NCBI GenBank assembly: GCA_039933315.1
Contig: JBDTOI010000210.1
Span: forward strand, 1-6,925
Origin: DASXRU01 sp039933315
GTDB lineage: Bacteria > Acidobacteriota > Blastocatellia > Pyrinomonadales > Pyrinomonadaceae
DNA: 6,925 nt
Direction: 5' to 3'
Both the position numbers and the translations under genes were made by a program. Under the pieces are notes generated by a model, which worked only from the letters and a program-made list of their open reading frames with translations, was not told the DNA's origin and made no database searches. This document shows, one piece after another, positions 1-4,664 of this stretch (its first letter is position 1; each line of letters begins with the position of its first letter).

Positions 1-69
1 GGCGACATCGTGCTGGTGCGCAACGACCAGGAGATGGTGGCCTTCCGGCTGTCCCACGCGAAAAGCTGA
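1..69 (+). CDS. 3' end of an unidentified protein gene (left-truncated)
   Basis: An open frame enters from the left edge in frame 1 and stops at TGA 67-69, giving the last 22 residues (GDIVLVRNDQEMVAFRLSHA, then KS). The segment is soluble and of mixed charge, with no motif I recognise, so no function is offered. Its stop lies only 30 bp before the ATG of the membrane protein at 100. The two could be co-transcribed. That the frame is coding is inferred from its being open to the edge and close to a plausible downstream gene. At this length chance cannot be excluded. Confidence 0.5.
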   Translation, partial: GDIVLVRNDQEMVAFRLSHAKS

Positions 70-99
70 CGGGAAAGCCTGCCTTCAATTGGCCCACAC

Positions 100-522
100 A
101 TGGATGCATCTGATCGCAAAGGGTGGCTCCCCGCGGTAGTGCTGTTAGGTGTGGTGTACTTCGTTATCGCGACAGCCTTTGGCGCTTTCGCTCGTTCGGC
201 TGCGTTAGGTACTACGCGCGGAACCTGGAACCGATTGGCCTTCGTAGCATGCGGGATCGCTTTCGCCGTGCACATAGCATACGAGCACTTTCGCCTGCAA
301 AGCTCGCCTCGCACCACAGCCTGGCACACTTCGCTAGCAGCAGCCCTCGGTGGTTTTGTTCTGGCACTTGCGGCCAACATTAATGAGCTGGGCTCAAGCT
401 CAGGTTATCGACCCCGCCTGCTGATCGCCTTCATAGCCTGGCCCTTGCTAACCGGTGTGCCGGCGTTTCTCATCGCACTGGTAACCGCGGCTGGATTGTC
501 CTTCAGACGAGTGAGTTCTTGA
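100..522 (+). CDS. small four-helix integral membrane protein, function unknown
   Basis: A 140-residue protein that is mostly hydrophobic. Four likely membrane segments are visible at about residues 10-31, 45-63, 78-95 and 106-134. Short basic or polar loops separate them (for example HFRLQSSPRTT at 63-73 and SGYRPR at 101-106), and the tail is basic (SFRRVSS). I see no catalytic motif, cysteine pair or signal peptidase site, and I do not recognise the family. The ATG at 100 is the natural start because it puts a short charged leader before helix 1. No convincing Shine-Dalgarno sequence lies at normal spacing; a purine run sits too far upstream at about 69-77. It follows the partial gene by 30 bp on the same strand and is convergent with the beta-helix gene, whose end is 173 bp away. 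The membrane location is well supported; the role is unknown. Confidence 0.7.
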   Translation: MDASDRKGWLPAVVLLGVVYFVIATAFGAFARSAALGTTRGTWNRLAFVACGIAFAVHIAYEHFRLQSSPRTTAWHTSLAAALGGFVLALAANINELGSSSGYRPRLLIAFIAWPLLTGVPAFLIALVTAAGLSFRRVSS

Positions 523-695
523 TCGCGTGGTGCCCGGAGTGCACAGACGAGCGCGGAACCGGTGAAGTCATACCGTAGCTGGCCATCAATTGACAGTTCC
601 TCATCCCTTAACCACTGAGGGACCGAGAACGGAGAAGCACAAAGACTGATTCTGGAGAGCGCTAGTCTATTCAAGCCTTTCCTTGCAAAGAGGTT

Positions 696-1865
696 CTAAG
701 GCTCGGCAAAGAATTCACCTCCCCGGCTCGTCTGCGTATTGGAGGTATTGTTGCTGACGTCCACCTGCCTGAGTACACCTTTCCCGAAGAGGTCAAAACC
801 GATTCCCAGGTTGTTGAACTTAACTTCACTGTTTCCTATGTCAACGTATGAATTGCCGTTGACGCTAATGGCGGTGCCGTTGTTGTTCAGGGTCATAGAG
901 AACATACCGGCCGATGAGCCTAAATCCAGTAATACGCCAACACTGCTATTGTTACTAACTGTGCTATCGGAGAGTTCGAGATAGCTACTGCCTGCTACAA
1001 AGCAACCGATGCGGTTATTGCTAATGTTGAGACCGCCGAAAGTGAAAAGGGTAGCGTTCGGATACACGGCCACGCCCGTCCGGGTTTGGCTGATCGAAAC
1101 ATTTTCGAGTTCTCCCATTCCGCCATCTCCGATTATCACTCCAGAGCCCTGATTCGTAGACTTGCCTGTAATCACCGAATCGAACAAGAGCGCTGTCGAG
1201 CTGGCGACGGCAACGACAGAATTATTATTATTTGAGAAGGTGCTGGAAGTAACTTCGGCACTTGACTGAGTAAAGAGCGCGATGCCAGTTCTGCTGTCTC
1301 GAAACTCACAGCCGCTCACACCGATGAAGGTATCGTTAATAGCGCCAAGGCCTGTAGAATTTAGTGACGACATCGTGAGACCTTCAAAGAAAACGGGCTG
1401 CGCGGATGAAACGAGCACCGCCGGGCCTCCTGGACTTTGAATCATACTCACGCCTGCGCCGGCGCCACGCAATCGAATCCAGCTTAGTTTGACTGCGACC
1501 GATTCGGCGTAAATGCCCGCTGCTATTTCGATATTGATAAGCTTGATGTCGGTGGTTTTCGATTCCGTTTGGATCTCGCGGGCACGTTTCAATCCTTGTG
1601 TGATCGTGAGGCAAGGCCGGGTTTGTGTGCCGCATGCATCTGTGTCTCTCCCTGAAGTAGCGTTAACATAAACCGATTCCTCAGTGTTCGCGTTTGCCGC
1701 TTGGGTTTCAATAGATTTAAACGATTGCTTCAAATTTCTGAGCCGTTCCTTACGTTCGGAACGTGAAGCATCGTTCGATGGTTGGGCCGAAGCCGGCTCT
1801 GACCCGAAGAGAAGTCCGCAAAATAGAAGCGATGTCATGAAAGTGGAAAGACGTGGGAAAGTCAT
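696..1865 (-). CDS. secreted right-handed parallel beta-helix (pectin-lyase-like fold) protein
   Basis: A 389-residue exported protein. Residues 1-27 form a Sec signal peptide: basic start, hydrophobic core around 11-21, and cleavage predicted after ASA (25-27). A charged, possibly helical linker follows (about 34-58). Residues 65-90 (VYVNATSGRD...CGT...PCLTIT) match the opening strand seen in pectin-lyase-like or DUF1565-type beta-helix proteins, with Cys78 and Cys85 possibly forming a disulfide. From about 105 to 375 there are repeating coils of roughly 22-25 residues rich in small residues and Asn ladders (SNNNNS, ISNNRIG, VSNNSSVG, LNNNGTA, VSNNTS). This is typical of right-handed beta-helices. 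No polysaccharide-lyase catalytic set is apparent, so it may be a binding or surface protein instead of an enzyme. The start is well placed: AAAGGAGA (1872-1879 on the complement) lies about 7 nt upstream of the ATG. It is separated from the upstream Kelch/collagen gene by 192 bp and a probable terminator. Confidence 0.85.
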   Translation of the reverse strand: MTFPRLSTFMTSLLFCGLLFGSEPASAQPSNDASRSERKERLRNLKQSFKSIETQAANANTEESVYVNATSGRDTDACGTQTRPCLTITQGLKRAREIQTESKTTDIKLINIEIAAGIYAESVAVKLSWIRLRGAGAGVSMIQSPGGPAVLVSSAQPVFFEGLTMSSLNSTGLGAINDTFIGVSGCEFRDSRTGIALFTQSSAEVTSSTFSNNNNSVVAVASSTALLFDSVITGKSTNQGSGVIIGDGGMGELENVSISQTRTGVAVYPNATLFTFGGLNISNNRIGCFVAGSSYLELSDSTVSNNSSVGVLLDLGSSAGMFSMTLNNNGTAISVNGNSYVDIGNSEVKFNNLGIGFDLFGKGVLRQVDVSNNTSNTQTSRGGEFFAEP

Positions 1866-1975
1866 GGGGGGTCTCCTTTCAAGAGGTGAATGTAATCGGA
1901 AGAACCATGAAGGGTGTCAGTATCACCATTTAACAATACAAGTGAGCGCGAATCTGTGGATGATTCCTCTCACTC

Positions 1976-1995
1976 GCTTCGCGGGGCTGAAGCCC
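1976..1995. repeat. short GC-rich hairpin with repeat-like sequence (REP-like fragment?)
   Basis: CGCTTCGCGG is followed directly by GGGCTGAAGCCC, whose GGGCT and AGCCC arms (1984-1988 and 1991-1995, with a 2-nt gap) are complementary. The 10-mer CGCTTCGCGG also occurs at about 4612-4621, inside the outermost hairpin of the composite repeat between the sigma and kinase genes. This suggests, weakly, a dispersed repeat family. It lies in the 192-bp gap upstream of the beta-helix gene, next to the larger stem-loop at 2009-2041. Confidence 0.3.
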
Positions 1996-2008
1996 ATCAC
2001 GAGACACG

Positions 2009-2041
2009 ACAAGCTCCCTATCAAGTAAATAGGGAGCTTGT
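2009..2041 (-). terminator. stem-loop, probable terminator of the Kelch/collagen gene
   Basis: A perfect 13-bp inverted repeat has arms at 2009-2021 and 2029-2041 (core AAGCTCCCTAT and ATAGGGAGCTT) with a 7-nt loop. It begins 16 bp after the stop of the minus-strand Kelch/collagen gene, the usual place for an intrinsic terminator. On the minus strand the stem is followed by TCGTGTCTCG, not by a clean U run, so termination may be inefficient or factor-assisted. The stem may instead mainly protect the 3' end. Confidence 0.65.
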
Positions 2042-2057
2042 TCGCGTTCAGTCTCAA

Positions 2058-3506
2058 TTACGGCACGTTGGCACAGATCGCGTGCGCAGTGAGTGTCAGA
2101 TTGTGATCGCCGCCTCCCTTCGCTGCGTTCGTCGCGCTTACAGACCAGGTGTTCACGCCGCTGCTCGCAGAACTAAAAATCTGCATGGAAGCCTGATCGG
2201 CACTACTGCCACCCGGCACCGTGGTGGTATAGCCACCGCCGATCACCGTGAGACCAGATGGACAGTTCACTGTTGCCGTCCCACTGGTGAGTTTCGCTAA
2301 CGTAGACGGAGTTCCGCTAACGTATTGCAAACCGGAGATGCCTGGTGCGCCCTGAGGTCCTTGTGCGCCTTGTGGTCCTTGTGGTCCCTGCGGTCCTTGT
2401 GGACCCATTGGGCCTTGCGCTCCCTGCGGCCCTGCCGGACCTGTTTCACCTGCAGGTCCTTGTGGACCGGCTGGCCCTGTTTGACCTGCAAGTCCTTGTG
2501 GGCCTGCCGGCCCTTGTGGTCCCGGAGGACCTTGTGGACCTGCGGGTCCCTGCGCGCACTCCGGAGTGAAAACCTCCAAGTTTGTAAAAAAGGTCGCACC
2601 GTTGTAGCCCCCCGCTATGTGCAACTTTGAGTCGATTACACCACCGTTCGGCCACGATCTCGCAGTAGGCGCTGACACACCCGTCGTCCAGGAATTTGAG
2701 GCGGGATCGAACACTTCGAGTGCGTTAGTTTGCACTGCACCCGTAGCGCCGGCAACCGCGTACAACTTGCCGTCGATCACGGTCGCGAAAAGCTCACTCC
2801 GCGGAGTCGGCATCGGGGGACCGGCTGTCCAGGTGTTAGTTGCTGGATCGTAAACCTGGAGCGCGTTGCTTGAGGAAGTAGTGGCCGGGTTGTAGCCTCC
2901 TACGACATAGAACTTTCCGTTTAAGGCCGCCCCAGCCGATCCCGGAATACCGATTGGGATTGGAGCCCCCAGTGACCATGCATTAGTTACTGGATCGTAA
3001 ACTTCCAGTGCGTTGAATACGGTGAAATAGGCGTTCGAGGCTCCTCCCGCAATATAAAGTTTACCGTTGAGAACCGCTGACGCTGAATTGCCTCGGGCAA
3101 CCAAACTTGACGCGCCCGTTGTCCAGGAATTGGTAGCGGGATCGTAGATTTCGAGGGCGCTGGTGGGGAAACTGGAATCAGAGTTGTTCCATCCTTCGGC
3201 AACGTAAAGTTTGTTGTTGATTGCTCCACCAGACATCGCCGCGCGAGAGGTCGCCATTCCCGGCCCGAAAGCCCATGTGTTCGAGGCCGAATCATAGATT
3301 TCCAGAGTCGATAGGCCTGGGGACCCTCCCGCAAGATAAAGCTTGCCGTTGATGACACCGGCTGCCATTCCGACACGAGCCTGTGACATCGGAGCCTTCG
3401 TTGTCCACGTTCCAGTTTGAGCAAACGCACCAGCACTCGTAAGGGTCATTGAGCAAATCAGCGCGAGACAGACGATGACGCTGATAAGTTTGGTCCTGCT
3501 TTTCAT
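2058..3506 (-). CDS. secreted chimeric protein: six-bladed Kelch propeller plus collagen-like Gly-X-Y stalk plus small C-terminal domain
   Basis: A 482-residue exported protein. The signal peptide spans residues 1-28 (MKSRTK, hydrophobic core, cleavage after AFA). Six Kelch repeats fill about 34-313, each with a paired Gly after a hydrophobic strand (KLYLAGG, KLYIAGG, KFYVVGG) and then LEIYDPATNSW-type ends. The first Trp (W34 in TWTTKAP) and the last unit (LEVF 310-313, lacking the terminal Trp) suggest ring closure, with N-terminal and C-terminal strands sharing one blade. Residues 320-391 are 24 unbroken Gly-X-Y triplets, mostly GPQ and GPA, expected to form a collagen triple helix and so a trimer. 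Residues 392-482 form a compact domain with two cysteines (NCPSG, HAICA), possibly disulfide-bonded. The longer frame opens at 3575, but the start at 3506 is preferred. It gives a clean signal peptide and has AGAAGGAG just upstream. Kelch domains bind proteins or glycans; the ligand here is unknown. It is transcribed divergently from the sigma/kinase pair. Confidence 0.88.
   Translation of the reverse strand: MKSRTKLISVIVCLALICSMTLTSAGAFAQTGTWTTKAPMSQARVGMAAGVINGKLYLAGGSPGLSTLEIYDSASNTWAFGPGMATSRAAMSGGAINNKLYVAEGWNNSDSSFPTSALEIYDPATNSWTTGASSLVARGNSASAVLNGKLYIAGGASNAYFTVFNALEVYDPVTNAWSLGAPIPIGIPGSAGAALNGKFYVVGGYNPATTSSSNALQVYDPATNTWTAGPPMPTPRSELFATVIDGKLYAVAGATGAVQTNALEVFDPASNSWTTGVSAPTARSWPNGGVIDSKLHIAGGYNGATFFTNLEVFTPECAQGPAGPQGPPGPQGPAGPQGLAGQTGPAGPQGPAGETGPAGPQGAQGPMGPQGPQGPQGPQGAQGPQGAPGISGLQYVSGTPSTLAKLTSGTATVNCPSGLTVIGGGYTTTVPGGSSADQASMQIFSSASSGVNTWSVSATNAAKGGGDHNLTLTAHAICANVP
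2334..2549 (-). repeat. 9-bp-period repeat encoding the collagen-like Gly-X-Y tract
   Basis: This 216-bp stretch encodes 24 consecutive Gly-X-Y triplets (residues 320-391 of the Kelch/collagen protein). On the plus strand it appears as near-repeats of CCTTGTGGT, CCTTGTGGA and CCTGCAGGT. Repeat tracts of this kind can expand or contract by slippage in 9-bp steps without breaking the frame. The periodicity also leaves other frames open on both strands, which explains several apparent overlapping ORFs here. Confidence 0.9.
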
Positions 3507-3510
3507 CCTG

Positions 3511-3520
3511 TGCTCCTTCT
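3511..3520 (-). promoter_or_regulatory. ribosome binding site fixing the start of the Kelch/collagen gene
   Basis: On the minus strand AGAAGGAGCA lies here, with GGAG at 3516-3513 and 6 nt between it and the ATG at 3506-3504. This strong Shine-Dalgarno match, with the signal peptide that follows, places the true start 23 codons inside the longest open frame. A 5-bp hairpin (CGACC, loop of four, GGTCG; 3521-3534) abuts it upstream and could affect ribosome access. Confidence 0.75.
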
Positions 3521-3589
3521 CGACCGGGGGGTCGGTTTGAGAGATATGGGCCCACAGTGTTCGTTGGATGAGCACTCAGCCCGGCGTCA

Positions 3590-3605
3590 ACGGAAGTCAT
3601 TCCGT
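3590..3605. repeat. 16-bp palindrome in the divergent promoter region (possible operator)
   Basis: Six-base arms ACGGAA and TTCCGT flank a 4-nt centre (GTCA). It lies 84 bp upstream of the Kelch/collagen start and 173 bp upstream of the sigma start. Length and position suit a regulator site, but palindromes of this size also occur by chance. Confidence 0.3.
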
Positions 3606-3778
3606 AACGCTTAAAGTTTTCCCATTCACTGGATATAGCGAGAAACTCAGGTGGGTGGTATCATCCGCCCCTGGATTTTTCAGCCGCGGTTTGCGCAACG
3701 CGAAAAGCAAGTCAACACTCCACCAGAAAAGATTTCGACGCGTAATCCCAACGCATCCAGCAATTAAAAATCTGAGTT

Positions 3779-4354
3779 ATGACGGCAATTCCCGCGGAAA
3801 TTACTGGGCTCTTACTGCAATGGAAGCAGGGCGATAAGGATGCGCTTGATCAGTTAATACAGCTCGTGTATCCGGAATTGCGCCGGTTGGCCCGCCAGTA
3901 CATGCGTCGAGAAGGTCCCGAACACACTCTGCAAACTTCGGCGCTAATCAACGAGGCGTATTTGCGTTTGCTGGGTCAGCAGCATACCGAGTGGAATCAC
4001 CGGTCACATTTTTATGCGGTAGCCTCTCAGGTGATGCGGCACATCCTGGTCGATCATGCGCGGAGGTATCAGTTCACCAAGCATGGGGCCGGGGCGGAGC
4101 ATGTGCCGCTGGATGAAGCAGGAGTTGTTAGTCAAAAGCGCGCATCGGAATTTGTAGCGCTTGACGACGCTCTCACTCGCCTCGCCGTCATCGATGCCCG
4201 CAAGAGTCAAATCGTGGAGATGAAATTTTTTAGCGGCTTGACGGTGAATGAGATTGCGGAAGTCCTGGAGCTTTCTCCTATTACTATAAAACGCGAGTGG
4301 CGTCTGGCCAGGGCCTGGCTGCATCTCGAAATCGGCCCCGGGGGCACGAATTAA
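3779..4354 (+). CDS. ECF-family RNA polymerase sigma factor (Acidobacteria/Planctomycetes kinase-associated type)
   Basis: A 191-residue sigma-70 factor of the extracytoplasmic-function type that directs RNA polymerase to a dedicated promoter set. Region 2 covers about residues 8-97: core-binding (ALDQLIQLVYPELRRLARQYM), then LQTSALINEAYLRLL (region 2.2), then SHFYAVASQVMRHILVDHARR (regions 2.3-2.4). Region 4 covers about 129-184, with a helix-turn-helix at about 154-180 (LTVNEIAEVLELSPITIKRE). The pattern and length fit the Sigma70_ECF/TIGR02999-type group, which is common beside Ser/Thr kinases. Where classic ECF factors have DAED in region 2.2, this protein has Gln-Thr-Ser-Ala (52-55). No anti-sigma gene is next to it; the next gene on the strand is a kinase. 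An in-frame TGA at 3773-3775 forces the start to the ATG at 3779. There is no clear Shine-Dalgarno, so translation may be weak or leaderless. Confidence 0.93.
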   Translation: MTAIPAEITGLLLQWKQGDKDALDQLIQLVYPELRRLARQYMRREGPEHTLQTSALINEAYLRLLGQQHTEWNHRSHFYAVASQVMRHILVDHARRYQFTKHGAGAEHVPLDEAGVVSQKRASEFVALDDALTRLAVIDARKSQIVEMKFFSGLTVNEIAEVLELSPITIKREWRLARAWLHLEIGPGGTN

Positions 4355-4391
4355 AGATGAGAGGGGAAAAAAGAAGATTCGCCCGAATGCT

Positions 4392-4409
4392 AACCCCAAC
4401 GGGGTTGTG
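4392..4409 (+). repeat. repeat module A, copy 1
   Basis: AACCCCAACGGGGTTGTG, a 6-bp stem with 3-nt loop plus a GTG tail. It is the outermost left unit of the composite element. Confidence 0.85.
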
Positions 4410-4414
4410 ACCTC

Positions 4415-4446
4415 CAGCCCAGGGTTGCCGCTTCGGCTACCCTGGG
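4415..4446 (+). repeat. repeat module B, copy 1
   Basis: A 32-bp module with hairpin at 4418-4446. CCCAGGGT pairs with ACCCTGGG (8 bp); after a T-T mismatch an inner GCCG pairs with CGGC around a CTT loop. The inverted copy at 4569-4600 is identical. Confidence 0.9.
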
Positions 4447-4466
4447 AAAGAAAGTCGCGAGGGATG

Positions 4467-4486
4467 CCAACCCCAACGGGGTTGTG
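4467..4486 (+). repeat. repeat module A, copy 2
   Basis: The 20-mer CCAACCCCAACGGGGTTGTG. It shares 18 bp with copy 1 and is perfectly inverted at 4528-4547. Confidence 0.9.
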
Positions 4487-4527
4487 GCGGTTTTCATTGT
4501 CCGTGAATTTTGTGACGTTCACCTTGG

Positions 4528-4547
4528 CACAACCCCGTTGGGGTTGG
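4528..4547 (-). repeat. repeat module A, copy 3 (inverted)
   Basis: Exact reverse complement of the 20 bp at 4467-4486, across a 41-bp centre with no obvious structure of its own. Confidence 0.9.
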
Positions 4548-4568
4548 GATTCGTGATTAGGACTCTTA

Positions 4569-4600
4569 CCCAGGGTAGCCGAAGCGGCAACCCTGGGCTG
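4569..4600 (-). repeat. repeat module B, copy 2 (inverted)
   Basis: Exact reverse complement of 4415-4446 across all 32 positions, with the same two-part stem at 4569-4597. Confidence 0.9.
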
Positions 4601-4605
4601 AAGGT

Positions 4606-4623
4606 CTCAACCGCTTCGCGGTA
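4606..4623 (-). repeat. variant module A, copy 4 (inverted, compensated stem)
   Basis: CTCAACCGCTTCGCGGTA sits at the mirror position of copy 1, 5 bp beyond B. Relative to copy 3, stem base 5 changes C to G and its partner changes G to C, so pairing is kept (ACCGC-TTC-GCGGT). The loop differs, and the last pair is lost. Confidence 0.6.
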
Positions 4624-4664
4624 TGACCCTTTTGCGCATCATTTCTCGCTAGATCAAACGAGAC

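Larger units (their letters stand above)
3507..3778. promoter_or_regulatory. divergent intergenic region between the Kelch/collagen gene and the ECF sigma gene
   Basis: These 272 bp must carry the leaders, and very likely the promoters, of two divergent genes. Visible candidates are weak. On the minus strand a TTGACG-like -35 (3590-3585) has no good -10 at 17 bp. On the plus strand AAC (in GTCAACACT, about 3710-3719) is followed by CGCGTAA (about 3739-3745), loosely resembling the AAC...CGT pattern of ECF-type promoters, but the spacing is long. A short perfect palindrome, ACGGAA-GTCA-TTCCGT, at 3590-3605 could be an operator. No coding signal is convincing here. The arrangement would let a regulator control both directions, but no site is certain. 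Confidence 0.45.
4392..4623. repeat. composite palindromic element A-B-A / A'-B'-A' (REPIN- or MITE-like)
   Basis: This fills most of the 310-bp gap between sigma factor and kinase. Two hairpin modules alternate. A is a 6-bp stem with 3-nt loop (AACCCC-AAC-GGGGTT); B is a 32-bp module forming a 29-nt hairpin. The order is A (4392-4409), 5 bp, B (4415-4446), 20 bp, A (4467-4486), a 41-bp centre, inverted A (4528-4547), 21 bp, inverted B (4569-4600), 5 bp, and a variant inverted A (about 4606-4623). Inner A and B modules match perfectly between arms (20/20 and 32/32), while the 20/21-bp spacer between them has diverged. Spacing is kept on both sides. There is no ORF or transposase in it. Transcribed, it would fold into one long hairpin or several small ones, and could dampen read-through from sigma to kinase. 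Confidence 0.85.

Noticed and set aside
405..674. 89-codon minus-strand frame overlapping the end of the membrane protein gene
   Set aside because: It overlaps the membrane protein gene antisense and shows no domain. The 173 bp at 523-695 looks like a convergent intergenic stretch with no clear terminator or gene.
1684..2300. Plus-strand frames across the beta-helix start, intergenic region and Kelch/collagen end
   Set aside because: They run antisense to two well-supported genes and through the terminator stem; the protein sequence has no coherent composition.
2297..2655. Several open frames on both strands over the collagen tract
   Set aside because: They are products of the 9-bp period of the Gly-X-Y tract, which keeps alternative frames open. 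They encode low-complexity sequence and have no ribosome sites of their own.
3507..3575. Longer N-terminus for the Kelch/collagen protein starting at 3575
   Set aside because: It would bury the signal peptide behind 23 charged residues, and the strong ribosome site at 3511-3520 points to the ATG at 3506.
3568..3837. 89-codon plus-strand frame in the divergent region running into the sigma gene
   Set aside because: It overlaps the sigma start in another frame and occupies the region needed for divergent promoters. No domain or ribosome site is seen.
4004..4522. 172-codon minus-strand frame antisense to the sigma gene
   Set aside because: It overlaps a clear sigma-70 domain, and its N-terminal part is translated from the hairpin repeats. 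There is no recognisable domain.
4392..4623. CRISPR array
   Set aside because: The repeats are self-complementary hairpins in mixed orientation with unequal, symmetric spacing. That is a palindrome, not a direct-repeat array, and no cas genes are present.
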